Shown here one piece after another: positions 12,601 through 21,491 of a stretch of 64,000 nucleotides of DNA; within the stretch, counting starts at the first letter, position 1, and every line of letters begins with the position of its first letter. Below the pieces are notes generated by a model that ran no database searches, was not told the origin of the DNA, and worked only from the letters and a program-made list of their open reading frames with translations. The position numbers and the translations under genes were made by a program. Source of the stretch: Dendrophyllia cribrosa (Eukaryota; Cnidaria; Anthozoa; Scleractinia; Dendrophylliidae); assembly GCA_024195265.1 (NCBI GenBank), contig JAJLRJ010000005.1, positions 36,478,605 to 36,542,604 of the forward strand, written 5' to 3'.

Positions 12601-14127
12601 TCCCCCCCCCCCCCCCCCCCCCCCATACCTGTCATAAGTGGACACAGCTCCTAAGCCTCCCACGGGGGTCCACTTATAACAGGTTTTACTGTTATACCAC
12701 TCATTCCTTTAACCCTTTAATTTCCAATATCAAAATACAAATTCTCATTCATTGTCCCAATAAGTTTCTTATAGAAGTTAGTGGGAAGAAGTTGTCAAAA
12801 TATCAAGAGAATTCATCTTGGGTGATCATGTCCTTACTACTCATGACATATCTGATTGATCAAACATTGAGGTCTGTAAGGGTTAACATTGTTACCTCAA
12901 AATAGTCAATTTTGGGGTACACTGTACACTGTACACTGTACCATTAGCATGCTACAGTGTAATACATCCGCCCCTCATCACTCTGGCCACCAGGGGCATG
13001 ATTGAAAGCGAGGAAATGTGGCTGTATTTCCAGGCCAGTATATACAGTATAAGACCATGGCTATTATATGTACATGTATGGCTTCAACCATTTAATCATT
13101 CAAAGATTAAATTTGTTATAATAAAAGCATTAATAATTCATAAGGAAAATACAAAAGAAATGAAAACTTAATGAAGGCTTGTAAACCTAATACAGAACAG
13201 CAGGACTGAATGAATATCCACAGTTTTGCCACTCACACTTTATCTATTACTTTTATTATTCTTATTCTTATTATTGTTATTATTATTACTACTACTACTA
13301 TTACTATCTTTATATCAATGACAAAACTCTTGATTGTGATTGGTCATCCATATGCCTATTTCTTATGTGCGGTCATGTGGGTGTCAAATTACAGCTGTCC
13401 AATTATAACTTTTTGTAATTGAATACCTACATTGTGCATGCATCAATCAGTTGCACTTAAATGGGTTCTTTTTTGCTGTTTTCAAAATAGTAGAAAATAC
13501 CCTTGGCTTGACATTTTGAGCACAAAAAACTCCACATAGACTTTTTAATCTTGAATTTTGTTATTAGTGCACTTAATTAGCAATTGAACTTCTTATCATA
13601 CAATTTAGGGGTAATCGTGCTCATATATTCAAATTATTCTTGTGCTACATGCTCAGACAATTTGCAATAATACTCACCAGTTTACTCCTTGAATTGTACT
13701 CCACTCAGTCTAATTATTATTATTTATTATTATAACCAAACTGACCTAATGTAACCAAACTCACAACCCAACCTATAACCCACCTGTCTACACACCCATG
13801 ATACAAAATCATTGACAATGCAAAGACAGTACTTTGGGCAGTGATACAGTGAGCTAAATAACTCATGCTTACATTTCCCTTGATAAACTTACCAATCTTA
13901 AAATATTGTCCATTTTTTATGTACTTCAAGTTGATCAATCTTGTGAGGATGTAGCCCATCACTCGAGAATGGTAGAATGAGATGTAGATCATCCACAAAC
14001 ATGCACACAAGCATGACAGAACAACAAACACCAGACCACCCGGTTCACTGCTAGCACTGGTTGTGGGCGTGGGATCAGTCAATGGTGTAGTAACTTGCAT
14101 GGTGCTGGCATTGCTATAACCCGACAT
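1231..14127 (-). CDS. BLTP1: Bridge-like lipid transfer protein family member 1 (KIAA1109/Tweek), N-terminal 15 coding exons
   Basis: Members of this family are giant rod-shaped proteins that carry lipids between membranes and are anchored by an N-terminal membrane segment. Exons on the minus strand: 13893-14127, 11974-12052, 11140-11231, 10500-10563, 9729-9781, 8954-9023, 8771-8849, 7428-7514, 6838-6941, 6075-6154, 4913-5039, 3473-3629, 2778-2948, 2026-2143 and 1231-1386. Every junction is GT-AG, all phases agree, and 557 codons read without a stop. A hydrophobic anchor (about residues 32-52) is followed by motifs I recognise from the animal family: WMIYISFYHSR, ITQDLSF, EYHVYNR, FMHII, GEGFVVLQ, YGPWVDRQR, ENGY-like NEYGYTT, FPRIWN and NQHNWIEC. 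ATG 14127 is preferred because it directly follows a splice acceptor (TTATTCAG/G), implying an upstream non-coding exon; ATG 14139 would lie in that intron. The gene continues past the left edge. Its introns carry at least eight MITE-type insertions. Confidence 0.93.
1469..1951. mobile_element. Harbinger-like MITE flanked by TTA
   Basis: The ends are TGCTGTGTTCACA and TGTGAACACAGCA, a perfect 13-bp inverted repeat. TTA lies directly outside both ends (1466-1468 and 1952-1954), which fits the TWA target of PIF/Harbinger elements. The 483-bp body has further partial inverted symmetry (repeated AAACATGTTT) and no transposase. It sits in the intron between BLTP1-like exons 14 and 15. Confidence 0.8.
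3630..4912. other. Intron of the BLTP1-like gene
   Basis: This 1.28 kb intron separates coding exons 11 and 12. I see no coding region, no clear inverted-repeat element and no RNA gene in it. Confidence 0.7.
6308..6492. mobile_element. Mariner-type MITE, degenerate
   Basis: The left end CAGTTGAACCTCT and the right end (reverse complement AGTCAATCTTT) resemble the CAGTCAAACCTCT ends of mariner-type elements. The interior carries the usual 'tctctacaatggcc' phrases. A related element is at 12368-12691, and a fragment is near 60263. Confidence 0.55.
6979..7265. mobile_element. MITE, family shared with 9121-9406
   Basis: This roughly 287-bp sequence contains the same ordered landmarks as the copy at 9121-9406: ACCAAAACCAAA, CCAATGAACCAATCA, GATTGGTTTTGGTTTTAC, AGCCAATCACAAAGC-like, and a CAATTGAAAACTG terminus. 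It is more diverged than that copy. The two short overlapping ORFs on opposite strands come from its inverted symmetry. Confidence 0.7.
7574..7999. mobile_element. hAT-type MITE, TIR CAGGGCTCGAAATT, 5-bp duplication AGCCA
   Basis: The ends CAGGGCTCGAAATT and AATTTCGAGCCCTG form a perfect inverted repeat. AGCCA lies directly outside each end. The subterminal region repeats TTGCGACTAAA-type phrases. A second copy at 11386-11821 has the same structure and a different 5-bp duplication. The ends resemble those of the transposase-bearing hAT at 36972-39902. Confidence 0.85.
9121..9406. mobile_element. MITE with 23-bp TIR and TAATA direct repeat
   Basis: The ends GAGCAGTTTTCAATTGAGTG and their reverse complement are perfect over about 23 bp. 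TAATA occurs on both sides (9116-9120, 9407-9411). The body contains several CCAATCA/TGATTGG boxes. Related sequence occurs at 6979-7265 and, in part, at 21482-21590 and 22080-22216. Confidence 0.85.
9423..9663. repeat. (GAT)n trinucleotide microsatellite cluster
   Basis: Three interrupted blocks of ATG/GAT trinucleotides span about 9423-9478, 9519-9540 and 9580-9660. Read on the minus strand they produce a long histidine run, which is an artefact. The cluster lies in a BLTP1-like intron, next to exon 5. Confidence 0.95.
11386..11821. mobile_element. hAT-type MITE, 5-bp duplication ACTTG
   Basis: The termini are CAGGGTTCAAATTGC on the left and AAATTTCGAGCCCTG on the right, and the interior is clearly homologous to 7574-7999. 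ACTTG flanks both ends (11381-11385, 11822-11826). The two copies with different 5-bp duplications establish the element boundaries. Confidence 0.87.
12368..12691. mobile_element. Mariner-type MITE containing a poly-C tract
   Basis: The left end CAGTCAAACCTG and the right end CAGGTTTTACTG form an imperfect inverted repeat, with TA directly to the left. The interior has the phrases 'cacttatggacacc' and 'ggtccacttataac', which mirror each other. About 25 consecutive C lie near 12600-12624. Confidence 0.7.
12713..12882. mobile_element. Short piggyBac-like MITE between TTAA sites
   Basis: The 170-bp body begins CCCTTTAATTTCC and ends GTCTGTAAGGG, with TTAA directly on both sides (12709-12712, 12883-12886). 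The TTAA target and CCCTT-type ends fit piggyBac-like elements. Confidence 0.6.
13317..13712. repeat. Interspersed repeat, second copy at 56571-56988
   Basis: The two segments share long stretches such as CTTGATTGTGATTGGTCATC, CAGTTGCACTTAAATGGGTTC and TTGTACTCCACTCAGTC in the same order. This copy is in the first intron of the BLTP1-like gene; the other is in the second intron of the ASMT-like gene. Confidence 0.85.
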
Positions 14128-14979
14128 CCTGAATAACAAGCTAAAGATTTTATACTGTGTGTCTTAAAGGATAAAGGTACTTCAGTGAACTGGAAGTCAC
14201 TGACAGAAATAAACTTAAGTGAAGAAGTTCGAGAACTTGGTAATTTCCACTTGCCAAAGTTTCATTCTTCTCTTTTAGGCTCTTTTATCAAAAAGCGTGC
14301 CCAGCTCAGTGGTTTACAGCCTACAGGAAATAACATAAGGCGGAGATCTAAGCACTGCAATTGTCTCGGCAGGGTGTGCGTGGGAATCCCGGGTGGGAAT
14401 TAATAAATTTTATCGATAAACAACAGTTTGGTTCTTCGGCATTGATATCTTCAGACCACAGCGTTTAAAACCAGCAATTTCACAATACGCGTTTAAAATA
14501 ACACAGAGAAAAATGTATATGACTGATCAAACAACCACGGCAACAACCTTATCTGTAAGAAGTATTTCACGCCTAGATGAATAGAAAGGTAAACCTTCAT
14601 CTCATCAAATGCTTCAAACAATTGTATTATCCATGCTCATCAAACTTACAGATGTCTCAATGCGTAGAGCTTCGTTATCTACGAACTTGTTCCAGTGTGT
14701 CTTGAGTGTCACAAAACGTCTGCATTCCGGGATTTGACCAATTTTTTTAGCGTTACATTTGATACTTGTTGATGCGGATAAAGGAAGCCATTTTGAATGC
14801 AGCTGAAGCTAGGCCCAATCCTCCACGGTCGGTTACTCTTTTTCTAGGTACCATTGCTCCCACGGTTTTAGCCCTCGCCTCTGCGTTCCGAGTGAAACTT
14901 GTCCTCAATAATATGTCCTTTATAACTTTATTTAACCTCGGCAGTGTTATATAGCATAAGAGCTAGTGGGGCCGAACAT
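14128..14979. other. Region upstream of the BLTP1-like coding start
   Basis: The first coding exon begins at a splice acceptor, so at least one non-coding exon and the promoter should lie to the right of 14127. The segment around 14640-14900 is locally richer in CpG and is a reasonable place for the promoter, but I see no TATA box or clear donor that fixes the first exon. No other gene is visible. Confidence 0.35.
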
Positions 14980-15373
14980 TAAACATCAGAAACAAATAAT
15001 TGAAGTTTATCATATCAAGATTAAGGGAGGCAAAAAAGAAACACAGAATGCACGATCACTGCAACAAACCGTTGGCCGGATCTGGGTTTCCAGACCTAGA
15101 TCAGTATTAATACTTGAAGTGAAACAAAAGAAACGGCAAACTGATCCTTACGGCAGAAAAACAGAAGCAGAAGCAAAAGCAAATAAAATAAAAGTGGAAT
15201 ATAATAGTGCCCAATATTTCGCTTTGCAAAACAAAGCTTCTTCAGGGGCTAGCACTATAAATGATTACAACTGTAAAAACGTTATACAAGTGGGTTTTGA
15301 AAAACTAAAGAATAACAAAAACAATGAATATGATTGTTGAAGGGTTTGACGGTTTGATCTATATGTCGATATA

Positions 15374-15648
15374 TGATCCAATGTAAAAATTGTTTTAAAC
15401 GTAATATACCGTGTCAATACATAGGAGAAACAAAACGCAAACCAAATGGAGAATGCACATCATCTCAGCTACCCTACTTCTTTATCAGAACACTTGCCAG
15501 GACACTCTACTAAGGATATGCAACTTATACCACTGGAATTAATACGTAATAGCAAAGACTCAGTACGAAAAGCGCGTGAAGCATTTCTCATAGACAAAGC
15601 AAAGACGTTAGAACCACTTGGAATCAACAGACACGACAAACTTCATTA
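15374..15648 (+). pseudogene. Penelope-like element remnant: GIY-YIG endonuclease C-terminal part
   Basis: The frame begins with a Cys-rich stretch (CKNCFKRNIPC) followed by QYIGETKR, the typical YIG core of Penelope-element GIY-YIG nucleases. After a frameshift around 15440 a second frame reads PGHSTKDMQLIPLE and KAREAFLIDKAKTLEPLGIN, which matches the end of such proteins. The reverse transcriptase is missing and the frame is broken, so this is a decayed 3' fragment. Confidence 0.65.
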
Positions 15649-15659
15649 ACTCTCGAAGC

Positions 15660-15912
15660 GGTACTCCCCGAAAGTTTGGGTGGGGATGTGCGGCACGCTT
15701 CTTAAAACCCTTACCCTATTTCAGAACAAGATATGCGATTTTCCCTACCCTATTTCAGACCTAAACGGCTTGAAAACTATACCCTTTTGGGACGCACATA
15801 CCTATATAGCTTATATAAGGGAGTACCCCCCCCCCCCCCCCCTTTCGGGCATTGAATTTTGTGTCAGGTCTGAAATAGGGGAGTACACCAAGCCCCCCTC
15901 CCCCCGGGCCTG
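15660..15912. repeat. Poly-C/G-bearing repeat, distant relative of the capped elements near 36 and 41 kb
   Basis: This segment starts GTACTCCCCGAAAGTTTGGG, has the phrases 'cccttaccctatttcag' and 'gggagtacccccc', a run of about 17 C near 15825, and ends CCCCCTCCCCCCGGGC. The layout parallels the two capped elements at 36228-36674 and 40755-41966, but I could not find a target duplication. Confidence 0.5.
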
Positions 15913-16959
15913 TCAACAAAAAAAATAGTCCCCTTGCGAATTTAAAACACAATTTGATGAAACTCAAGCAGTTCTTAGCGGTTCGTAGAGCAAAATTATT
16001 TGAACGGCTCAGAAACCAAAATACTCCTTTTTATCGTAGACGGGCTAAACATGCAATACCGGTTAATATTGACTTCAGGACTGGAAAATAATAAAACCAA
16101 ACATGTCTTTTAATCCTTTCAGATTTGAATTTGGAATAATTATATAATAATAATACTCTTTGCTGATTGTCAAACATTTATTCTATTTACTTCCTAATTT
16201 TTAATAATTTTTAGTAAAAGTTTCAGATTACCCGACTAGCAAATCAATTAAAACACATTTTTCGAATCGGCCCGACGTTTCCGTTTGGACCATTTGATCC
16301 GGGAGAAAGTTTTTATTTCAAACCGCAGGTCTAAGTTGATCTTTGCACCGGAAAACAACCCAGAACAAATCAATTTAAACTACTAAAGCATTGACTCATT
16401 ATGCTGAAGATGCTCAAAAATTAAAGCAACTACCGGTTTTATCAGATGAGTCGGAGCAGGGGAATTGACCACCGCAAATTAAAAGATTAAAAGGCTGACA
16501 TCTCGTTGTCAAGGCGAATTAAAGAATAAACTGGGAGATATCGACTAGTAGACATTTGCTTAAAATATTTATTTTAAATGGCACAAAGCGCAAAACGTAT
16601 TAGAGTCAACCCGAAGCAAAAGAACCAATTTACCTCTTACATGTAAATTAAATTGAGTTACGGAAAACAGCTCAAGAAGAAAATCATTTCCTATGTGACA
16701 AACGATTCATAAACATATCTAGATGATCATGGCGCATATTAAAATTTGATTGAGATTTCCGTCATTAATTTCGAAAAGCTGCTCATCATGATTCCAGAGA
16801 AGCAATAAAACAATCAAATGTTTTGTTACAGACGTCATTTTAAAATGCAAATATTTTTCAGGCGTGGCGTACCCATAGAAAAAACTTGCTCAGTCGAGAA
16901 TACTCGCCTCAGTGACAACAAAACTGCGAGATAGCTAAATCTGTGCACGGACGGAAAAA
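15913..16959. other. Intergenic sequence upstream of the GPCR gene
   Basis: There is no supported gene in this 1 kb. It is AT-rich and must contain the GPCR promoter and 5' leader, but I cannot place a TATA box or start site with confidence. Confidence 0.5.
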
Positions 16960-17874
16960 ATGACCCAAAGTACTTATTTTCTCATAATTTCCGTCCGATA
17001 TATTCTGCTGGTGCTGTTACCGGTAAATGTCATTGGAAATTCCCTTGTTTTCGTTATTTTCTCGCGAAGGAAAGCGATCAAACATTTCTCCAATTTATTA
17101 CTTCTCAATCTCGCGACAGCGGACCTCTTGTTTGGAACAGTCGTTTTGATTTGCAGCTTGGCTTTTCATTTTGCTGGAGCAACTGTAAATGATTTTTACT
17201 GTAAGGCTACAGGCGGAGTAGTATATCTTTCCTGTGGAGTTTCTGTGTTTACACTAGCAGCTATCGCACTGGAAAGATACGATGCTGTGCTAAAACCCGC
17301 ACGCCAACGAGCCCGTTTGCTTGACCGCACAAGAAACCGTCGAGTTCTCCAGTTCATATGGATTGTTGCCCTCGTTTTTGTCAGTCCAATTGTGGTGTTT
17401 ACCAAGAAAATAAACGCTACCGAGGATGTTATCGACTGTGGCTTTTTACAGAATACGAAAATGGCTGAATTTGGACGCATATACGATGCTATCGTGGTCC
17501 TCGTATTGTTTCTTGTTCCGAATTGTTTTATGTGCTGCCTTTATGGGCGTTTGGTTTATAAACTATGGGGTAAAAATCAACCGCTTCGCAAACCAAGACT
17601 CGCTCTTATGAAGTGCCGACATAGAGTGACAAAAGTTTCCTTTATTATAACTGCCGTATTTACAGTTTGTTGGAGTCCATATTATTTCCGCACGATTTAT
17701 ACCCTGGTATCAGGACAGCATATGTTAGTTCTAAGCATAGTTGTTTGCCGTCTTTTGGTGGTCGTGAACTCGTGCGCAAATCCAATTATTTACACATTAC
17801 AAAGCGCGCGTTTTAGAAGCTCTTTGAGGCGTTTGTTTGGTTGCTATAGGAATAAGATTTCTCCTCGAAAGTAA
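16960..17874 (+). CDS. Rhodopsin-type (class A) G-protein-coupled receptor, intronless
   Basis: This 304-residue protein has seven hydrophobic segments and a very short N-terminus. Class A landmarks are complete: GNSLV in TM1 (N27), LNLATADLL in TM2 (D55), the disulfide cysteines C81 and C160, ERY at 105-107, CWSP in TM6 (237-240), NPIIY in TM7 (274-278), and a short basic tail. There is an N-glycosylation site at N152 in the second extracellular loop. The protein should sit in the plasma membrane and signal through heterotrimeric G proteins. The ligand cannot be told from sequence alone; large families of intronless receptors of this kind are known in cnidarians. The ATG follows AAAAA, and an intact frame without introns argues for a working gene. 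Peptide- and amine-type receptors are both possible. Confidence 0.9.
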   Translation: MTQSTYFLIISVRYILLVLLPVNVIGNSLVFVIFSRRKAIKHFSNLLLLNLATADLLFGTVVLICSLAFHFAGATVNDFYCKATGGVVYLSCGVSVFTLAAIALERYDAVLKPARQRARLLDRTRNRRVLQFIWIVALVFVSPIVVFTKKINATEDVIDCGFLQNTKMAEFGRIYDAIVVLVLFLVPNCFMCCLYGRLVYKLWGKNQPLRKPRLALMKCRHRVTKVSFIITAVFTVCWSPYYFRTIYTLVSGQHMLVLSIVVCRLLVVVNSCANPIIYTLQSARFRSSLRRLFGCYRNKISPRK

Positions 17875-18460
17875 TGTATTTGAGCAGTTTCAATTTAACC
17901 AAATTTAATCGGGATACTGCGATCGAAAATTCGCTTTTCCACTCCTTTTAGATTCAATCTAAAGTGGATCGGAGTTGGATAGCTCAGATAAATATCTTAA
18001 TTTGGTTCCAGATTGTGCGTTCCATTTTTTCAAACTAGTTTCAGAACAAAAGCACGTAGTTGAGTTCTGCTTCTTTGTTGTCAAAATACACGCGAGGTTT
18101 CAATTCAAGAACAACAGAACGGATCGATCTTCTTTCGGATTTTTATTCCAGCTGGCATGAAAATACCAACAACCTAGATTACCTAATTGTGAAACTGGGT
18201 TGTTTAAAAGGAACGCTAACTAAGAGTAAATGGAGACAAAACATTCAGCCTTTCGTCTGTTAATCTTATTGTTGAGGCGAAGTTAGGAGTACTAGCAAAA
18301 TCATTAGAAAGACGTTTTACAGTTAAGGAAATTAAAGCTCCGGCACCTTCGGAATTCTTGAATAAAACAAAAACTAAGTTATTTTAATTTTTACGTTGCT
18401 TAGCTACAGTGCAAAGGTGGGAACTGGTGAAAAGAACTTGCTTGAACTAAAATTTAAATT
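17875..18460. other. Region 3' of the GPCR gene
   Basis: This probably contains the receptor 3' untranslated region. No separate gene is supported; the short ORFs overlap one another and lack recognisable domains. Confidence 0.4.
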
Positions 18461-18899
18461 TAAAGGCCCGCCTTCACCCAAAATGCTGTTTGCGCCGTGA
18501 TCACTTTCAGTGCTGAATTTCGTGTGACACGAAATTCACGCTTGAAAGTGAGCATCCAATCAGATCACGCGTGTATGAACAATTAAAGTGCCCCTGTGAT
18601 CAAATTTTTGATTTTCATTTTTTTACATTTTCGTGTACAATTAGACTTTCTTACTCATCTTGCCAAATTTCAATCCATTACGAACATCAGAAGTCATTTT
18701 ATTTTAACATTTATTTCCGACAATTTACGGCCGCCATTAATCAACCATGTCCCAAGGCTTGGTTGCGAATGGGAGAAAGTGACGTCAAAGACTCAAACAT
18801 ACCTCACGGGTTGAAATTATAATAACAATAAGTATTAAAAATCACGCGAAAAGCAAAAAAAACTTTGGACTTGTTCTTCGTGCAATTTTCTATGCTTAT

Positions 18900-19650
18900 T
18901 GCTGCGGAACGAGCGTAGCGAGTGAGCAGCAACATAATCAGGATTTAAGAGAAATATATGAGAAAAAAAATAAGCTACGAAAAATCTCGATTTGATCGCT
19001 TTTTACCAGAATTCACTGCGCCACGCACACATTTTGGGCCAGAATTCACTGCGCCACGAACAATAGCCTCGCTTGCTGCTTCAAGCTGTTGGCTGCGAGA
19101 TTTGTAATATTTTGGTCCAACATGTGCCAGTCGTAATCGGAACTGAAGTGTCGAAGACTACCGCGAGTTGAGCGAGGACTGTGAGGCATGGTGATAAGAC
19201 CGTTGGATAGCAAAGATTTTCGAAGATTGTACGGAATAAAAGACAAATTTATTTTGAAATCACTCCGACAGCGGTCGATGAGACTGAGCTGAGCGCGTGG
19301 GGACGCGAAACCCGAGCTGAGCGCGTGGAGACGCGAATACGATACGGCTAGCTAGTAACGCAACATATTCATTATCAATAATTAAGTTAAACCTAAATTT
19401 TCACACCTTCCTCGTGGTGAACGCGTCCTTTGCTCAACAATATTCTACAGACATTGCAAGAACTTGATGCGTGAATTACAAAACAAAATTAGTCTTATCA
19501 GCTGAGTTTTCGTCGATTCATCCCGGTTACATTTGCTTTGCTTTTCTTCAAAAAACGAAAGAGAAAATTCTGTAATTACAGCGAGGCGATAAAACAGCAT
19601 TATTACAACAAATTTACCGCAGCAATTACTATCTTTTGGATACACTAGTT
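18900..19650. repeat. 0.75 kb interspersed repeat, copy 1
   Basis: It begins TGCTGCGGAACGAG and ends GGATACACTAGTT. It is nearly identical to 40974-41759; the main difference is one extra unit of a roughly 34-bp tandem repeat (ending ACACATTTTGGGCCAGAATT) in the other copy. Both copies carry the same 66-codon ORF on the minus strand. Confidence 0.85.
19046..19246 (-). CDS. 66-codon ORF inside the 0.75 kb repeat, unknown function
   Basis: The ORF starts MSFIPYNLRKSLL and contains HMLDQNITNLAANS. The copy at 41154-41354 has the same length and differs by only two residues (L to P, A to T). I do not recognise a domain. It may be a remnant of a transposon exon or a small real protein, or it may be open by chance in a young repeat; two copies cannot separate these options. 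Confidence 0.3.
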   Translation of the reverse strand: MSFIPYNLRKSLLSNGLITMPHSPRSTRGSLRHFSSDYDWHMLDQNITNLAANSLKQQARLLFVAQ

Positions 19651-19956
19651 GTTATTATAATTTCAACCCGTGAGGTATGTTTGAGTCTTTGACGTCACTT
19701 TCTCCCATTCGCAACCAAGCCTTGGGACATGGTTGATTAATGGCGGCCGTAAATTGTCGGAAATAAATGTTAAAATAAAATGACTTCTGATGTTCGTAAT
19801 GGATTGAAATTTGGCAAGATGAGTAAGAAAGTCTAAGAGTACACGAAAATGTAAAACAATGAAAATCAAAAATATGATCACAGGGGCACTTTAATGGAGC
19901 ATTTCAAAACAAAAACAAACGACCGCAACGTCTTTTGGGTGAAGGTGGGCCTTTAA

Positions 19957-20500
19957 AAGATTAAATTTGAGACCCTTTTTATTATTCAATTTATATTGGT
20001 TATTTCCTAACACACAATGGGAATGTCAAAGACAACATCGTATTCTCTACTGGTGTGTGGCGCACTTGATACCTGAATCTCTCTCAGCTTTTCGGCCATC
20101 ACCTTATTCCTGCACTTGGCACCAGTTCATCCAGTAGCATGTTTTCCCGCGCTTGGCGTTGGTTGCAAGTTACGACTTCGAGTTCGCATTGGTGCAGACT
20201 TAAATTGTGTCATTAGTCAGTTATAATTTTGCTTCACTGGGCTAACCTTTCTACACAAAATAGCCCCCAATTAGTAGTAGTAGATTAGAAGGCCCTTGCT
20301 TCTTATAGTGAAGATTAGCCCCGCGATGGCCTAGGTGCCTAGGTGATGACGTAGTTTGGTATAGGTAATTATTTACCTATGCCTGTACCAACACAATAGG
20401 AACAATAAACCGGCCCAAACTTGCCCGCTCTATTCCACCTCACTTCAAAACTAAACACAACTGACACAGATATCCTTTACAGACATAGATCAAAACAACA
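19957..20500. other. Intergenic sequence
   Basis: No gene is seen. A short stretch near 20140-20170 resembles the GATTGG/CGCGCTTGGCG part of the 9121-9406 MITE family. Confidence 0.4.
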
Positions 20501-20572
20501 TGCCTTGACCAGGACTCGAACCTGGGTTACTGCGGCCACATCTCAGTGTCTTAACCACTAGACCATCAAAGC
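20501..20572 (-). tRNA. tRNA-His-like gene, anticodon GTG
   Basis: On the minus strand a full cloverleaf can be drawn in 72 nt. The acceptor stem is GCTTTGA with TCAAGGC, the D stem is GTCT/AGAC, the anticodon stem has one mismatch and the loop ATGTGGC places GTG at the anticodon, and the T stem is CCAGG/CCTGG around TTCGAGT. Box A (TGGTCTAGTGG) and box B (GGTTCGAGTCC) are present. The internal sequence TGTGGCCGCAG is typical of animal tRNA-His. It could instead be the head of a tRNA-derived SINE. Confidence 0.65.
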
Positions 20573-20735
20573 TGTGGATATTATAATCGAATAAAACTAA
20601 TAAGAGGACTACGAAACATTCAAGTTTGAAAGCAATAAAATGCGCAGTATAAAAAACCGCTTCTTATTCTTATTTACAGCAACATTTATACAACCACTTC
20701 GTCGCTAGACTTTGTCGATTTTCATTTGATCATAG

Positions 20736-20989
20736 ATCATATGAGAACTACTCTCAGGCGATCGGGACGACTGAGGCGATCGAAGCGACCCAAATCTACC
20801 CCAGAATGCAGTATTATTGCCCAAAACATGTTGTCGAACCCAGTTTACGACCGCGCTATTGACGTTCGAGACGACCGGGACGATCATATGAGAACCCAAA
20901 TCGTTTGAGTCGTCCCGATCGTCTGAGTCGTTTGCAAAAAACTTTTGAAACGACTCGGACGACCGGGTCGATTATATGAGAACCAGCCT
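20736..20989. mobile_element. Harbinger-like MITE, left end truncated (copy of 22383-22706)
   Basis: The right end ATTATATGAGAACCAGCCT and most of the interior match the complete copy at 22383-22706. The left inverted repeat is missing or degraded. TAA follows the right end (20990-20992) and is shared with the next element. Confidence 0.75.
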
Positions 20990-20992
20990 TAA

Positions 20993-21187
20993 AGGCCGAC
21001 TTACACAGTACAACTTTGTCGCATGCGACACGCTCAAACCATGCTTACAACATGCTTACGATATGTTTACGATATGCTTACGACATGCTTACAACACGAA
21101 TTGCTTCGTGTAAATCAATTGAAGTCATATCGTAAACATAGCGTAAGCCTGTCGTATGCAATAAAGTTGTACCGCGTAAATCGGCCT
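20993..21187. mobile_element. Short Harbinger-like MITE flanked by TAA
   Basis: The ends AGGCCGACTTACAC and GTAAATCGGCCT are imperfect inverted repeats; the match continues inward through ACAACTTTGTCGCATGCGAC. TAA lies directly on each side (20990-20992, 21188-21190). The interior is made of repeated CATGCTTACRA units. Confidence 0.75.
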
Positions 21188-21190
21188 TAA

Positions 21191-21298
21191 GCCTCCTTTT
21201 CAAACCATTCATATGGATATGACTTTAGTTTCACTTGCAAATAAAACTAATATCCATATGAATGGTTTTGCACTTGGCCTCGGTTTGAAAAGGAGGCT
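21191..21298. mobile_element. 108-bp palindromic MITE flanked by TAA
   Basis: The ends are GCCTCCTTTTCAAACC and GGTTTGAAAAGGAGGC, a perfect inverted repeat; the inner arms (CATTCATATGGATAT and ATATCCATATGAATG) are also inverted. TAA lies on both sides (21188-21190, 21299-21301). The left TAA is the same one that ends the previous element. Confidence 0.75.
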
Positions 21299-21320
21299 AA
21301 GAGCAACTCGGAAATGGGCT

Positions 21321-21491
21321 ATTCTCTATTTTCGAATTGTTCAGTTGTTTACCTCCCACATTTTGCATAAACTATTGTTTTGAAATGCTCTTGGGAATAT
21401 GCAGTCCTCCTAAGAGCATTTACAAACAATAGTTTATGCAAAATTTGGGGAACAAACAAAGTGCATTGTGGGCAATTCGAAAATAGAGAAT
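21321..21491. mobile_element. Foldback MITE, 171 bp
   Basis: The ends ATTCTCTATTTTCGAATTG and CAATTCGAAAATAGAGAAT are perfect inverted repeats. The inner arms (TTTTGCATAAACTATTGTTT and its near reverse complement) continue the hairpin. It is the fourth palindromic element in a row in this segment. Confidence 0.75.

Larger units (their letters stand above)
18461..19956. mobile_element. Foldback element with arms of several hundred bp and a 0.75 kb repeat in its centre
   Basis: The outer ends read TTAAAGGCCCGCCTTCACCC and GGGTGAAGGTGGGCCTTTAA. The left arm (to about 18828) and right arm (from about 19652) are inverted copies, nearly identical over about 250 bp of their inner part. The centre holds a repeat that is also found, without these arms, at 40974-41759. 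This suggests that the central repeat inserted into a foldback MITE. No transposase is present. Confidence 0.8.

Noticed and set aside
12504..12905. A 133-codon plus-strand ORF with a proline run
   Set aside because: It reads through a poly-C tract inside a mariner-type MITE and into a second MITE; no domain is present.
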